13,884 bases of DNA from Fimbriiglobus sp. (lineage in GTDB: Bacteria; Planctomycetota; Planctomycetia; Gemmatales; Gemmataceae). The notes beneath the pieces were generated by a model. The model saw nothing but the letters and a program-made list of their open reading frames with translations. It made no database searches and was not told where the DNA came from. The stretch is from contig JANXTD010000675.1 of the NCBI GenBank assembly GCA_025352585.1, positions 1-13,884 on the forward strand, in the 5' to 3' direction. Positions within the stretch are counted from its first letter, which is position 1; the number at the start of each line of letters is the position of its first letter. The position numbers and the translations under genes were made by a program. Positions 1 through 6,843 of this stretch are shown here, in pieces.

Positions 1-1
1 G

Positions 2-1030
2 TCGCACAAGGAGAACAACCACCTCGTGGCGTGCCACCACCTGCAAACGGGGCACACGCAGCCGGGGGCGTTCTTCGACAAGGTCGCCAGCCGCGACGAC
101 TGGCCGTGCTACGGGGCCGCCGTCAACGCCCTGCGGCCCCGCACCGACGGGCTGCCGTCGGGCGTGCATTTGCCGTGGCACCTGCAACAGCCGCCGCTGA
201 TGTGGCCGGGCCAACACGCCGGGTTCCTGGGGCCGAAGCACGACCCGTGGCAGTTGAACCAGGACCCCAACGCGAAGGGGTTTCGCGTCGAGAACGTCGC
301 CCCCGCGGCCGGCATCTCCGTCGAGCAGTTCGCCGACCGCAAGCTCCTGCTCGACGGCCTGCACCAGTCGCAACGCGGCCTCGAAGCGGTCGCCGAGGCC
401 CGCAAGCTGACCGACCAGCAGGGCCAGGCGTTTAAGTTGCTGGCGTCGGGCAAGGTCAGCACGGCGTTCGACCTGCACCGCGAGCCGGACGGCACCCGCG
501 ACCGCTACGGCCGCCACGAATTCGGCCAGTCGCTGCTCCTCGCCCGGCGGCTCGTTCAGGCCGGCGTCCCCGTGGTGCAGGCCAACATGGGTAAGGCCCA
601 GAATTGGGACAGCCACGGCGACATCTTCAACCGCCTCAAGAAGGACTTGGTGCCGCAACTCGACAAGGCGGTGTCGGCGTTGCTCGAAGACCTGTCGAGT
701 CTGGGGATGCTCGACGACACGCTCGTCGTCGTCGTCGGCGAGTTCGGCCGCACGCCCAAGCTCAGTGGCGACAAGCCGGGCCGCGACCACTGGGCCCCCT
801 GCTTCTCCGGGCTGTTCGCCGGCGGCGGCGTCCGCGGCGGCCAGGTCATCGGCAAGTCGGACAAGATCGCCGCGTTCCCAGCGACGGTGCCGATCTCGCC
901 GGACGACGTCGGGGCGACGATTTACCAGACCCTCGGCGTCGCCCCAGACAGCGAAGTCCGCGACCGCTTCGGCCGGCCGGTGACGCTCAACAGCGGCCAG
1001 CCGATCGCCGCACTCTTCAGCGGCGCGTGA
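2..1030 (+). CDS. DUF1501 domain protein, C-terminal part (5' end outside window)
   Basis: The frame is open from the left edge to TGA at 1028-1030, giving about 342 residues. The gene clearly begins upstream, because the first in-window residues (SHKENNHLVACHH) already read as DUF1501 core sequence; a GTG at 26 is not a credible start. DUF1501 proteins have an alkaline-phosphatase/sulfatase-like fold, are abundant in Planctomycetota, usually carry a Tat-type signal and are often encoded beside DUF1549/DUF1553 proteins. Supporting motifs are NWDSHGD (nt 602-622), the family hallmark GEFGRTP (nt 737-757) followed by GRDHWAPC (nt 779-802), then the FAGGGVRGG segment, and a typical C-terminal end with the DDVGATIYQTLG helix and DRFGRP. 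The catalytic activity of the family is not established. The next gene on the same strand starts 77 bases downstream and may be co-transcribed. Confidence 0.93.
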   Translation, partial: SHKENNHLVACHHLQTGHTQPGAFFDKVASRDDWPCYGAAVNALRPRTDGLPSGVHLPWHLQQPPLMWPGQHAGFLGPKHDPWQLNQDPNAKGFRVENVAPAAGISVEQFADRKLLLDGLHQSQRGLEAVAEARKLTDQQGQAFKLLASGKVSTAFDLHREPDGTRDRYGRHEFGQSLLLARRLVQAGVPVVQANMGKAQNWDSHGDIFNRLKKDLVPQLDKAVSALLEDLSSLGMLDDTLVVVVGEFGRTPKLSGDKPGRDHWAPCFSGLFAGGGVRGGQVIGKSDKIAAFPATVPISPDDVGATIYQTLGVAPDSEVRDRFGRPVTLNSGQPIAALFSGA

Positions 1031-1107
1031 TTGCGGAACTTTGCCGCCGCGACGGTGTTCTCAAGCGTGACGGCCTACTCCCCTGCCCCGTACCGGAGCC
1101 TAGTTCG

Positions 1108-1629
1108 ATGTCGCGTCGCCTCCTGTCGAAGACCTTCGCCCTCGCCGGCCTCACGCTCGGCCTCCTCCTGCTCATCAGCCCCGAAGGCTTCGCGCTCGCC
1201 GGCAAGAAGGAGGACGCCGAGAAGTTCCTCACCGAGTTGAAGACCGGCAAGGACGCGAAGGCGAAAGTCTACGCCCTCGAAGAGTTGGCGAAGCTGGGCC
1301 AGATCCAGAAGTCGGCCATCAAGGACGCCGTGCCCGAGATGATGAAGGCCCTCGAGAGCAAGGACACCGCCGTCCGCGCCGCGGCCGCCAAGGCGGTCGG
1401 CATGATCGACCCCGACCCCAAGGAGGTCATCCCGATCCTGGTCAAGATGATCCAAGAAGACAAGGAAGAGGCGGTCAAGTTGGGAGCCATCGCCGGCCTC
1501 GGCCAGATGGGCAAGGAGGCCAAGGACGCGACCAAGGATCTGCGCAAAGTCATGGCCGACGAGGACAAGAAGAGCAAGCTCGGCAAGGCCGCCGGGCAGG
1601 CGTTGAAGATGATCAACCCGAAGAAGTGA
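1108..1629 (+). CDS. Small exported HEAT-repeat protein
   Basis: This 173-residue protein starts at ATG 1108, with GGAG nine bases upstream. The same frame is open far further 5', but that part is a shadow of the DUF1501 gene. Residues 1-31 form a classic Sec signal peptide: SRR at the N-terminus, a leucine-rich core at about 10-23 and a probable cleavage after ALA (29-31). The mature part is Lys/Glu/Ala-rich and helical. It holds about three HEAT/armadillo-like repeats, near residues 74-101 (TAVRAAAAKAVG), 107-134 (EEAVKLGAIAGLGQMG) and 141-170. Such repeats make a protein-binding solenoid. The partner is unknown and no catalytic motif is visible. The location is likely periplasmic or envelope-associated. 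Its stop lies four bases from the stop of the convergent FHA gene. Confidence 0.85.
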   Translation: MSRRLLSKTFALAGLTLGLLLLISPEGFALAGKKEDAEKFLTELKTGKDAKAKVYALEELAKLGQIQKSAIKDAVPEMMKALESKDTAVRAAAAKAVGMIDPDPKEVIPILVKMIQEDKEEAVKLGAIAGLGQMGKEAKDATKDLRKVMADEDKKSKLGKAAGQALKMINPKK

Positions 1630-1633
1630 GGCC

Positions 1634-1945
1634 TCAGCCGACCTGCCGGGTCGGCCGGCCGATCACGTCGCCGCAGACTTGGTAGCGGTAGTTGCCGATA
1701 ATCAGTTCGTCGCCGGGGGTCAGAACGCCCTCGACGACACGCTCGCCGTTGATCTTGACGCCGTTGGTGCTGCCGAGGTCGCGGATCACGAGGTTCTCGC
1801 CGACCTGCACGATGCAACAGTGCCGACGCGACACCTTCTTCGAGTTCAACTGCACGTCACAATCCGCGTGCCGGCCGAACAGCAGGATCGGCTTGTCGAG
1901 CAGGATGCTCGGCCCGTCGGTCAGCGACAACAGGTGGGCGTGCAT
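1634..1945 (-). CDS. Single-domain FHA (forkhead-associated) protein
   Basis: This 103-residue protein consists almost entirely of one FHA domain, which binds phospho-threonine peptides. The conserved residues are all present: GR at 24-25 (LLFGRHADCD), SRRH at 39-42 and LGSTNG at 57-62, followed by the GVKINGERV strand and GDELIIGNYRY. It starts at ATG 1945, and no signal peptide or membrane segment is seen, so it should be cytoplasmic. It is the last gene of a minus-strand cluster, seven bases after the stop of the 395-residue gene, and is probably translated from the same mRNA. A stand-alone FHA module suggests an adaptor that reads Ser/Thr kinase activity. A zinc-ribbon Ser/Thr kinase is encoded about 5 kb away on the same strand, but a functional link is inference only. 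Confidence 0.93.
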   Translation of the reverse strand: MHAHLLSLTDGPSILLDKPILLFGRHADCDVQLNSKKVSRRHCCIVQVGENLVIRDLGSTNGVKINGERVVEGVLTPGDELIIGNYRYQVCGDVIGRPTRQVG

Positions 1946-1952
1946 CGAGACT

Positions 1953-3140
1953 TCACGCCTTCCGGGTCTGGGCGGCGATCAGCGACGCGAGATAACTCAC
2001 GGGGTCGCCCTTCGTCATAGCCTGCGCCGCCAGGGCGTCGTAGTCGCCGGCGCGGCGGGCCAGTTCCATCACGCCAGGGCAACTCATGCCCCCCTCGTCG
2101 GCGTCGGCCAGGAACTCCCGCGCCACGGCCAACGCCGCCGGCAAGCGGTCGAGCTTCAACAGCAGGTTCACGACGACTTCGGCCGGGAAGCGGTATCCTT
2201 CTACCGCCGCCGCGGGGAGCTTCGCCGTGAAGTGCGCGACGTTGGCGTCGGTGTCGATCCCGGCGACGGCGTTCAGGTACGGCAGGTAGTCGGCGTAGGT
2301 CGCCTCGAACGGCGGGTCGTTGTCGCCGGTGTAGTTGGCCGAGAGCTTCGTGCCGTACAGGGCCAACTCGCGGGCCAGGTCGAGCTCGACGCACCTCGGC
2401 AACTGCATCGCCGCGAGGACGACCGACGACAGGTGCGACGTGTCGATGTGGTAGGCGTCGTCGGCCATCAACTCGGGGTGCGCGGCGAGCATCTGCGGGA
2501 TCGTCGCCCCGTCGGACGCCGTAACGTTGCGCTGGCTCAGGTCGCCGGCGAGGCGCTCGGTGAGTTGGGCGTGCAGTGCCCGCACAAGCCGTTTGACGCA
2601 GTAGTCACGTAAAGCCGGGTTGGCGTTCAGGTCGGCGGAGCCGACCATCGTGATCGCGGAGCAGACGCCGCTGCGGTCGAGGATCAGGTCGAAGCCTTTT
2701 TCGGGTGCCAAACCCTGCTGCCAGGCGATTTCCACGAGCGGGTAAACGTCATCGTCGGGGCCGGGGGCGTAGGCGGCGAGGGCCTCCTTGACCGGCCCCG
2801 GCTCGTTGATGATGCGGAAGTAGGCCCACGCCTTGGCGATGTCGCCGCGGGCCAGCAGCATCGTGCCGACCTTGCGGGCCGCCTGGCGGATGCCGTCCTC
2901 GTAAGCCTCGTGCGCGTCCGTCGGCAGTTCGGTCGCCGGGCTGAGCGGGAACGGCGTCAGGCCGAGTTCGACCCGCCGGCGCATCAGCAGCGCGTAGAAC
3001 AGCGGCTGGAACTCGCCGGCCGCCTCCAACTCCGCGCACAGAGTCTCGACGCCGCCACCGGGGCCGCCCGCCTCGAAGGCGGCGCGGACCCGGCGGTAAA
3101 CCGCGTCGTCGAACTTGGGCGCGAAGGGGACGTCGTCCAT
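1953..3140 (-). CDS. Uncharacterised 395-residue helical protein
   Basis: I do not recognise this family. It starts at ATG 3140, seven bases after the DUF1080 stop, and ends seven bases before the FHA start, so it is the middle gene of a tight operon. It has no signal peptide, no long hydrophobic segment and no obvious catalytic motif, so it is likely cytoplasmic. The sequence is Ala/Leu-rich and mostly helical. Segments such as AAGEFQPLFYALLMRRR (about 45-61), ARGDIAKAWAYFRIINE (about 97-113), KLDRLPAALAVAREFLAD (about 329-346) and RAGDYDALAAQAMTKGD resemble TPR-like helix pairs, but no canonical TPR array can be confirmed. A central stretch, AYHIDTSHLSSVVLAAMQLP, has polar residues that could be conserved. 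It could be a scaffold or regulator working with the FHA protein; that is conjecture from gene order. Confidence 0.82.
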   Translation of the reverse strand: MDDVPFAPKFDDAVYRRVRAAFEAGGPGGGVETLCAELEAAGEFQPLFYALLMRRRVELGLTPFPLSPATELPTDAHEAYEDGIRQAARKVGTMLLARGDIAKAWAYFRIINEPGPVKEALAAYAPGPDDDVYPLVEIAWQQGLAPEKGFDLILDRSGVCSAITMVGSADLNANPALRDYCVKRLVRALHAQLTERLAGDLSQRNVTASDGATIPQMLAAHPELMADDAYHIDTSHLSSVVLAAMQLPRCVELDLARELALYGTKLSANYTGDNDPPFEATYADYLPYLNAVAGIDTDANVAHFTAKLPAAAVEGYRFPAEVVVNLLLKLDRLPAALAVAREFLADADEGGMSCPGVMELARRAGDYDALAAQAMTKGDPVSYLASLIAAQTRKA

Positions 3141-3147
3141 GAGGGGC

Positions 3148-3774
3148 CTACTTGGACTTCTTCGACAGGTCGGTGAACTTGATGTCGGTGTACTCGACGG
3201 TCATCGGCCCGCCGGCGTGCAGTTGGAAGGCGATCGTGCCCGTCTCGAGCGTCGGCTTCTTGTTCGGCGTCATCGGGAAGTCCTTGTCCACCGAAGTCTC
3301 GCCGTTGACCTTGATGGTGAAGTGCGTGCCCTTGACGACGATGCTGTAGTCGTTGAACTCGGTCTCCTTGACGTGCTTCTTGACGAAGTCGCCGGGCGAG
3401 GCCAACATCATGCCGCCGACGCCTTCGCCATACAGGCTGCCCCAATACTGTTGGCCGAGGTCGCACTGCGGGCCGTGGACGACGAATTTCTTCATGTCCA
3501 CGACGGTACTGCGGACCTGGATGCCGCTGTTGCCCTTGCCGCCGACGAGCTTGACCTTGAACGACATCTCGAAGTCGGCGTACTTGGTCTTGCTGCACAA
3601 GAAGGTGTTGAACTTGGGGTCTTCCTTGGCGTCGCCGGTCACCTTGGTGCCGTCGATCTTCCAGTACTGATCCAGCCCCTCCCAGTTGTCGGCCTTGAGG
3701 AAGTCGGCCGTGTCGTCGGCGCGGGCGGCCCCGGCGGCGAGGCCTAGGAGAGCAAGGGTGAACAGCAGGCGCAT
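3148..3774 (-). CDS. Secreted DUF1080 (3-keto-disaccharide hydrolase-like) protein
   Basis: The protein is 208 residues from ATG 3774. The frame stays open another 33 codons upstream, but the ATG at 3774 directly precedes a clear signal peptide (MRLLFTLALLGLAAGAARA, cleavage near 19). The mature chain shows the DUF1080 concanavalin-like beta-sandwich pattern: WEGLDQYWKIDG (31-42), YADFEMSFKVKL (65-76), the signature NSGIQVRS (82-89), KGTHFTIKVNG (148-158), and the closing strands IAFQLHAG (181-188) and VEYTDIKFTDL (193-203). This family is heavily expanded in Planctomycetota. Some members hydrolyse 3-keto-glucosides and others are lectin-like; which applies here cannot be read from the sequence. 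It is the first gene of the operon DUF1080, 395-residue protein, FHA, and follows hflX by 82 bases. Confidence 0.92.
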   Translation of the reverse strand: MRLLFTLALLGLAAGAARADDTADFLKADNWEGLDQYWKIDGTKVTGDAKEDPKFNTFLCSKTKYADFEMSFKVKLVGGKGNSGIQVRSTVVDMKKFVVHGPQCDLGQQYWGSLYGEGVGGMMLASPGDFVKKHVKETEFNDYSIVVKGTHFTIKVNGETSVDKDFPMTPNKKPTLETGTIAFQLHAGGPMTVEYTDIKFTDLSKKSK

Positions 3775-3804
3775 CGGAGTCTCGGAAGAGGGGTGAGGGG
3801 CGGG

Positions 3805-3826
3805 AACCCGCGTGCTGCGGCGGGTT
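3805..3826 (-). other. Stem-loop at the 5' end of the DUF1080 operon leader
   Basis: AACCCGC (3805-3811) and GCGGGTT (3820-3826) form a perfect 7-bp stem with an 8-base loop. It lies downstream of the hflX stop and 31 bases before the DUF1080 start. No U-tract follows, so it is a poor intrinsic terminator. It could instead be a 5'-end stabilising hairpin for the DUF1080 operon mRNA, because the predicted start site from the promoter at 3833-3860 falls right at its outer edge. Confidence 0.35.
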
Positions 3827-3832
3827 GCCGCA

Positions 3833-3860
3833 ATCCTATTCCCACGTCGGCCGGAATCAA
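3833..3860 (-). promoter_or_regulatory. Candidate sigma-70-type promoter for the DUF1080-FHA operon
   Basis: On the minus strand, TTGATT (3860-3855) is followed after 16 bases by TAGGAT (3838-3833), a 4/6 plus 4/6 match to the -35 and -10 consensus. The -35 hexamer overlaps the hflX stop codon. The predicted transcription start is near 3826, about 50 bases before the DUF1080 ATG. In GC-rich DNA such a match is suggestive only. Confidence 0.35.
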
Positions 3861-5125
3861 CCGGCTTCGGCAACGAAGCCCTTGATCTCGCGCGGCAACT
3901 CGACCCACCGCACCCCGTCGCCGCGCAGGTGGTGCAGCAGCGGCCGGGGGTAGAAGCAGCGCACGACCACGTCGTTGCCGCGGTACTCCTGGTGCGTGAT
4001 CTCCGCGTGGGCGTTCAGGAACGCCAGCAACTTGCCGTTGCCGGCCGAGAAGACCAACTCGACCGCCAGGATGTCGGTCGAGAGCATCTCTACGACGGCG
4101 TCGGTCAACTCCTGCACGCCCTCGCCGGTCAGCCCGCTAATCGCGATGGCACGCGGGTGGTGCGCCCGCAGCACGTCGAGGTACGAGCGGTCGGGCAGCT
4201 TGTCGATCTTGTTCAGCACCAGGATCATCGGCTTGTCTTTGCAGTCGAGTTCCGCCAGCACGTCGTTGACGGCCTTCAAATGCAACTCGGCCAGCGGGTT
4301 ACTGGCGTCAACGACTTGCAGCAACAGCCGGGCGTGGCGGGCCTCGGCGAGCGTCGCCTTGAAGCTCGCCACGAGGTCGTGCGGCAGGTCGCGGATGAAG
4401 CCGACCGTGTCCGAGAGCAGCACCTTGCCGAAGTCCTTGACGTGCCACTGCCGGGTGCGCGTGTCGAGCGTCGAGAACAGCTTGTTCTGGACGAACACGT
4501 CCGAGTTGGTCAAGGCGTTCATCAGCCGCGACTTGCCGGCGTTGGTGTAGCCGACCAGCGACACCGTCGGCATGTCGCCGCGGCTCTTGACCTCGCGCTC
4601 CTTGCGGGCGACCACGTCGTCGAGCTTGTGCTTCAAGTCGCGGATGCGCAAATTCGCAATGCGGCGGTCTTCCTCGAGCTGCGTCTCGCCAGGCCCGCGG
4701 GTGCCAATACCTCCGCCGCCCAGGCGCGACAGGTGGCTCCACATGTTCTTGAGCCGCGGCAGGGAGTATTCGAGTTGGGCCAACTCGACTTGCAGGCGGG
4801 CTTCGAGGGTCTGCGCCCGCGTGGCGAAGATGTCGAGGATCACTTCGCTGCGGTCGAGCACCTTGACGCTCAGCGCCTTTTCGAGGTTACGAGCTTGCGC
4901 CGGCGTCAAGTCGTTGTCGAAGATGACCACGTCGGCTTCGCTCGACTCGACGAGTTCGCCGAGTTCGCGCAACTTGCCGGAGCCGATGTAGGTGCCGAGT
5001 TGGATGTCGTGGCGCTTCTGCGTCATCTCGGCGACGACCTTGGCCCCGGCCGACTCGGCGAGGCCGCGGATCTCGTCGCACGGGTCGGCGGTCAGCCACG
5101 GCCGGTCGGGCAGCGAAATGCTCAC
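3857..5125 (-). CDS. hflX: GTPase HflX
   Basis: HflX is a GTPase that binds the 50S subunit and splits stalled or stressed ribosomes. From the first canonical start in frame, GTG 5125, the protein has 422 residues. It shows the N-terminal HflX domain (TYIGSGKLREL at 45-55, DNDLTPAQARNLE at 70-82), a helical hairpin (QLEYSLPRL), the glycine-rich HflX signature GGGGIGTRGPGETQLE (136-151), then the G domain. The G-domain motifs are the P-loop GYTNAGKS (192-199), FSTLDT (217-222), DTVG (239-242), NKID (305-308) and SGLTGEG (330-336). The frame continues upstream without a stop to 5257. The codons just before the GTG read ERAVLV, which matches the conserved N-terminal strand of HflX, so the real start is probably an ATC at 5188 (see findings). 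It lies downstream of lgt on the same strand, separated by a repeat-bearing gap. Confidence 0.96.
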   Translation of the reverse strand: MSISLPDRPWLTADPCDEIRGLAESAGAKVVAEMTQKRHDIQLGTYIGSGKLRELGELVESSEADVVIFDNDLTPAQARNLEKALSVKVLDRSEVILDIFATRAQTLEARLQVELAQLEYSLPRLKNMWSHLSRLGGGGIGTRGPGETQLEEDRRIANLRIRDLKHKLDDVVARKEREVKSRGDMPTVSLVGYTNAGKSRLMNALTNSDVFVQNKLFSTLDTRTRQWHVKDFGKVLLSDTVGFIRDLPHDLVASFKATLAEARHARLLLQVVDASNPLAELHLKAVNDVLAELDCKDKPMILVLNKIDKLPDRSYLDVLRAHHPRAIAISGLTGEGVQELTDAVVEMLSTDILAVELVFSAGNGKLLAFLNAHAEITHQEYRGNDVVVRCFYPRPLLHHLRGDGVRWVELPREIKGFVAEAG

Positions 5126-5195
5126 CAGGACGGCCCGCTCTTGGGCGACGGAGAATTCGTCCCGTTGCGATTCAAACGCTTTACTGATGGGGTTG

Positions 5196-5227
5196 CTCCA
5201 GGCGGGGGAATGAGGCGGCGTATTGTA
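5196..5227 (-). promoter_or_regulatory. Candidate hflX -10 element and ribosome binding site
   Basis: On the minus strand, TACAAT (5227-5222) matches 5 of 6 bases of the -10 consensus; no convincing -35 sits 16-18 bases upstream. The predicted start site is near 5215. TGGAG (5200-5196) follows, and its GGAG lies seven bases before an ATC codon (5188-5186) that is in frame with hflX. The arrangement fits a leader of about 27 bases and initiation at ATC; initiation at GTG 5125 would leave the Shine-Dalgarno-like GGAG about 70 bases away. Confidence 0.4.
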
Positions 5228-5290
5228 CCCCGACGGACACGCGCAATACCAGGGGGTTCACGGCGGCAGCGGGCGTCGCGTTACTCTGTC

Positions 5291-5421
5291 TTGTTAGCCG
5301 GACGCGCAAGCGACGGGAACAAGTCCCGGTGGACAACGCGGGTGGTTCAAGACAAAACAGCCTCCCCCATCAACACCGTCAACGCGGACTTGCTCCCCTC
5401 GCTTGCGCGTCCGGCTAACAA
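5291..5421. repeat. Long inverted repeat (23-bp perfect arms) between lgt and hflX
   Basis: The arms 5291-5313 (TTGTTAGCCGGACGCGCAAG plus CGA) and 5399-5421 are perfect reverse complements over 23 bp. Past the perfect part the similarity continues inward for about a dozen bases (GGGAACAAGTCC against GGGAGCAAGTCC), so each unit is about 36 bases. The right arm ends four bases from the lgt stop codon, and the inside holds about 85 bases with no gene. It could be a REP-like dispersed element pair, an mRNA 3'-end stabiliser or a factor-dependent terminator for lgt. No transposase is nearby. The rest of the hflX-lgt gap shows only the hflX promoter-like elements. Confidence 0.8.
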
Positions 5422-5424
5422 AAC

Positions 5425-6831
5425 TTAACCCGCGTGCGGCGTTACACCCTCCGACAGCGGCGTTAGCCCCGCCGGCAGCCGCGGCATCGTCAGCCGCAGG
5501 TACGCTTCCAGCAGCATTCCCGCGGCGAAAATCGCCAGGCTGATCCACTGCGACAGCGTCAAGTCGAGGGCGTAGGTCGGCTCGATGCGGAGCGCCTCGT
5601 TGAGGAAGCGGTGGGCCGAGTAGCCGAGCATGAGCAGCACCATCATCTGCCCGTCGTGGCGGCGCAGCGGCTGGAACGCCAGCAGGAGCACCACGAGCAA
5701 CGCCATGCTCACGGTTTCGTAGAGCTGCGTCGGGAAGAAGCTGACGGTGCGTGGGGTGAACGTGATCGTCGTGGGGACGCCGTCGCGGACGACGCCGAGG
5801 GTCAGTTGCGACTCGCCGCGCGGCCAGTGCTCGACGAGGTCAGTGAGGCGGTCGCGCGAGTAGACCAGCAGCCCGGCGTCGCGCAAGTCCTTGAGCCGCA
5901 GCACGCCGACGCGGGCGTCCTCCGGCTCGTCGAAGCCGACGCGGTGGAAGGTGCCGTTGGCGTCGTCCGGCGAGAACGGCAGCGCCACCCCGCGCGTCTC
6001 TAGCAATCGCGGCTTGGCGGCGGCGACCAGCGCCGGGTCGCCGGAGAATTCGACGATCGTGGCGTTGAGCTGGCCGTTGACGTGCGTGATGCGGTCGCCG
6101 GACCGCAGGCCGGCCCGCAGCGCCGCGGAGCCGGGTTCGACACCGGTCACGAGCGTGCGCTGGTCGCCGGTGCCGACGGGCAACCGCGGCGCGGCCGAAA
6201 AACCGGTCGAGGTTTGCAGCCCGTGGATCTGCGGCATCCGGCTGCCCTCGCGCGGCGGCAGGCAGACTTGCTCGCGGGCGTGGGCGGTCAGCAGCGGGAA
6301 CTCGCCGAGGGTCGCCGACAGCGGCACCGGTTGGCACTCCGCGCAGACCGGTTGGCCCCAGCAGCAGCCGTTGAGGTAGCAGCCGATGCGGCCGATCGCC
6401 AGGCCGGTGGCGATCAGCGGGGCGACGGCGTCGGCCAGCTTCCAGCCGGAGATTTTGAAGCGTCGCAGCACGAGCCGGTAGAACGCCGCGTAGCCGAGCA
6501 GCCCGCCGACGACCGCGCCGTAGACGACGATGCCGCCCTTGCGGAACTCGAAGAACTGCGCCACGAAGTCGAGCGGTCCGGGGCCGTACTGGTCGCGGTA
6601 CTGGATCATGTAGAGTACCCGCGCGCCGGCGATGCCGGTGGCGAACAGTACGATGCCGAGGTCGAGCATCTTGCCGTCGGGCACGCCGACGAGCTTGCCG
6701 CGCGGCGGCCCCCAGACCATCGCCGTGACCACCAGCGTGAGCAGCAGCATGACGCCGAAGCCGTAGATGGGCAGGCCGCGCGGGTCGAGGAAGTCCGCGT
6801 GGAACGGCAGGAAAACCAGCACCTGTTGCAT
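5425..6831 (-). CDS. lgt: Prolipoprotein diacylglyceryl transferase (Lgt) with PDZ-like insert
   Basis: Lgt moves diacylglycerol from phosphatidylglycerol to the lipobox cysteine of prolipoproteins in the inner membrane. ATG 6831 gives 468 residues and an Lgt-like start (PIYGFGVMLLLTLVV). A GTG at 6903 would add 24 unrelated residues. Motifs seen are RKGGIVVYGAVVGG (97-110), GRIGCYLNGCCWG (147-159), FPTQLYE (366-372) and HRFLNEALR (407-415), with membrane spans at about 22-41, 57-75, 101-118, 133-149, 374-386, 395-406 and 427-445. Between the GCCWG loop and PTQLYE there are about 200 extra residues, including a PDZ-like segment (TLVTGVEPGSAALRAGLRSGDRITHVNG). The family is usually about 260-300 residues, and the insert accounts for the extra length. 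By alignment from memory with the E. coli enzyme, R148, R408 and E412 are retained, while H103, N146 and E151 are replaced by Tyr, Cys and Cys, so function is likely but not certain. Confidence 0.9.
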   Translation of the reverse strand: MQQVLVFLPFHADFLDPRGLPIYGFGVMLLLTLVVTAMVWGPPRGKLVGVPDGKMLDLGIVLFATGIAGARVLYMIQYRDQYGPGPLDFVAQFFEFRKGGIVVYGAVVGGLLGYAAFYRLVLRRFKISGWKLADAVAPLIATGLAIGRIGCYLNGCCWGQPVCAECQPVPLSATLGEFPLLTAHAREQVCLPPREGSRMPQIHGLQTSTGFSAAPRLPVGTGDQRTLVTGVEPGSAALRAGLRSGDRITHVNGQLNATIVEFSGDPALVAAAKPRLLETRGVALPFSPDDANGTFHRVGFDEPEDARVGVLRLKDLRDAGLLVYSRDRLTDLVEHWPRGESQLTLGVVRDGVPTTITFTPRTVSFFPTQLYETVSMALLVVLLLAFQPLRRHDGQMMVLLMLGYSAHRFLNEALRIEPTYALDLTLSQWISLAIFAAGMLLEAYLRLTMPRLPAGLTPLSEGVTPHAG

Positions 6832-6843
6832 CCGGCGGCACCC

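Noticed and set aside
3863..3880. GGCTTC/GAAGCC stem at the hflX 3' end as terminator
   Set aside because: It lies inside the last codons of hflX, has six base pairs and is not followed by a T-tract.
3812..5428. 538-codon plus-strand open frame opposite hflX
   Set aside because: It is exactly antisense to hflX, is rich in Arg, Gln, Val and His as expected from reverse-strand GC-rich codons, and shows no family motif. It continues into the inverted repeat.
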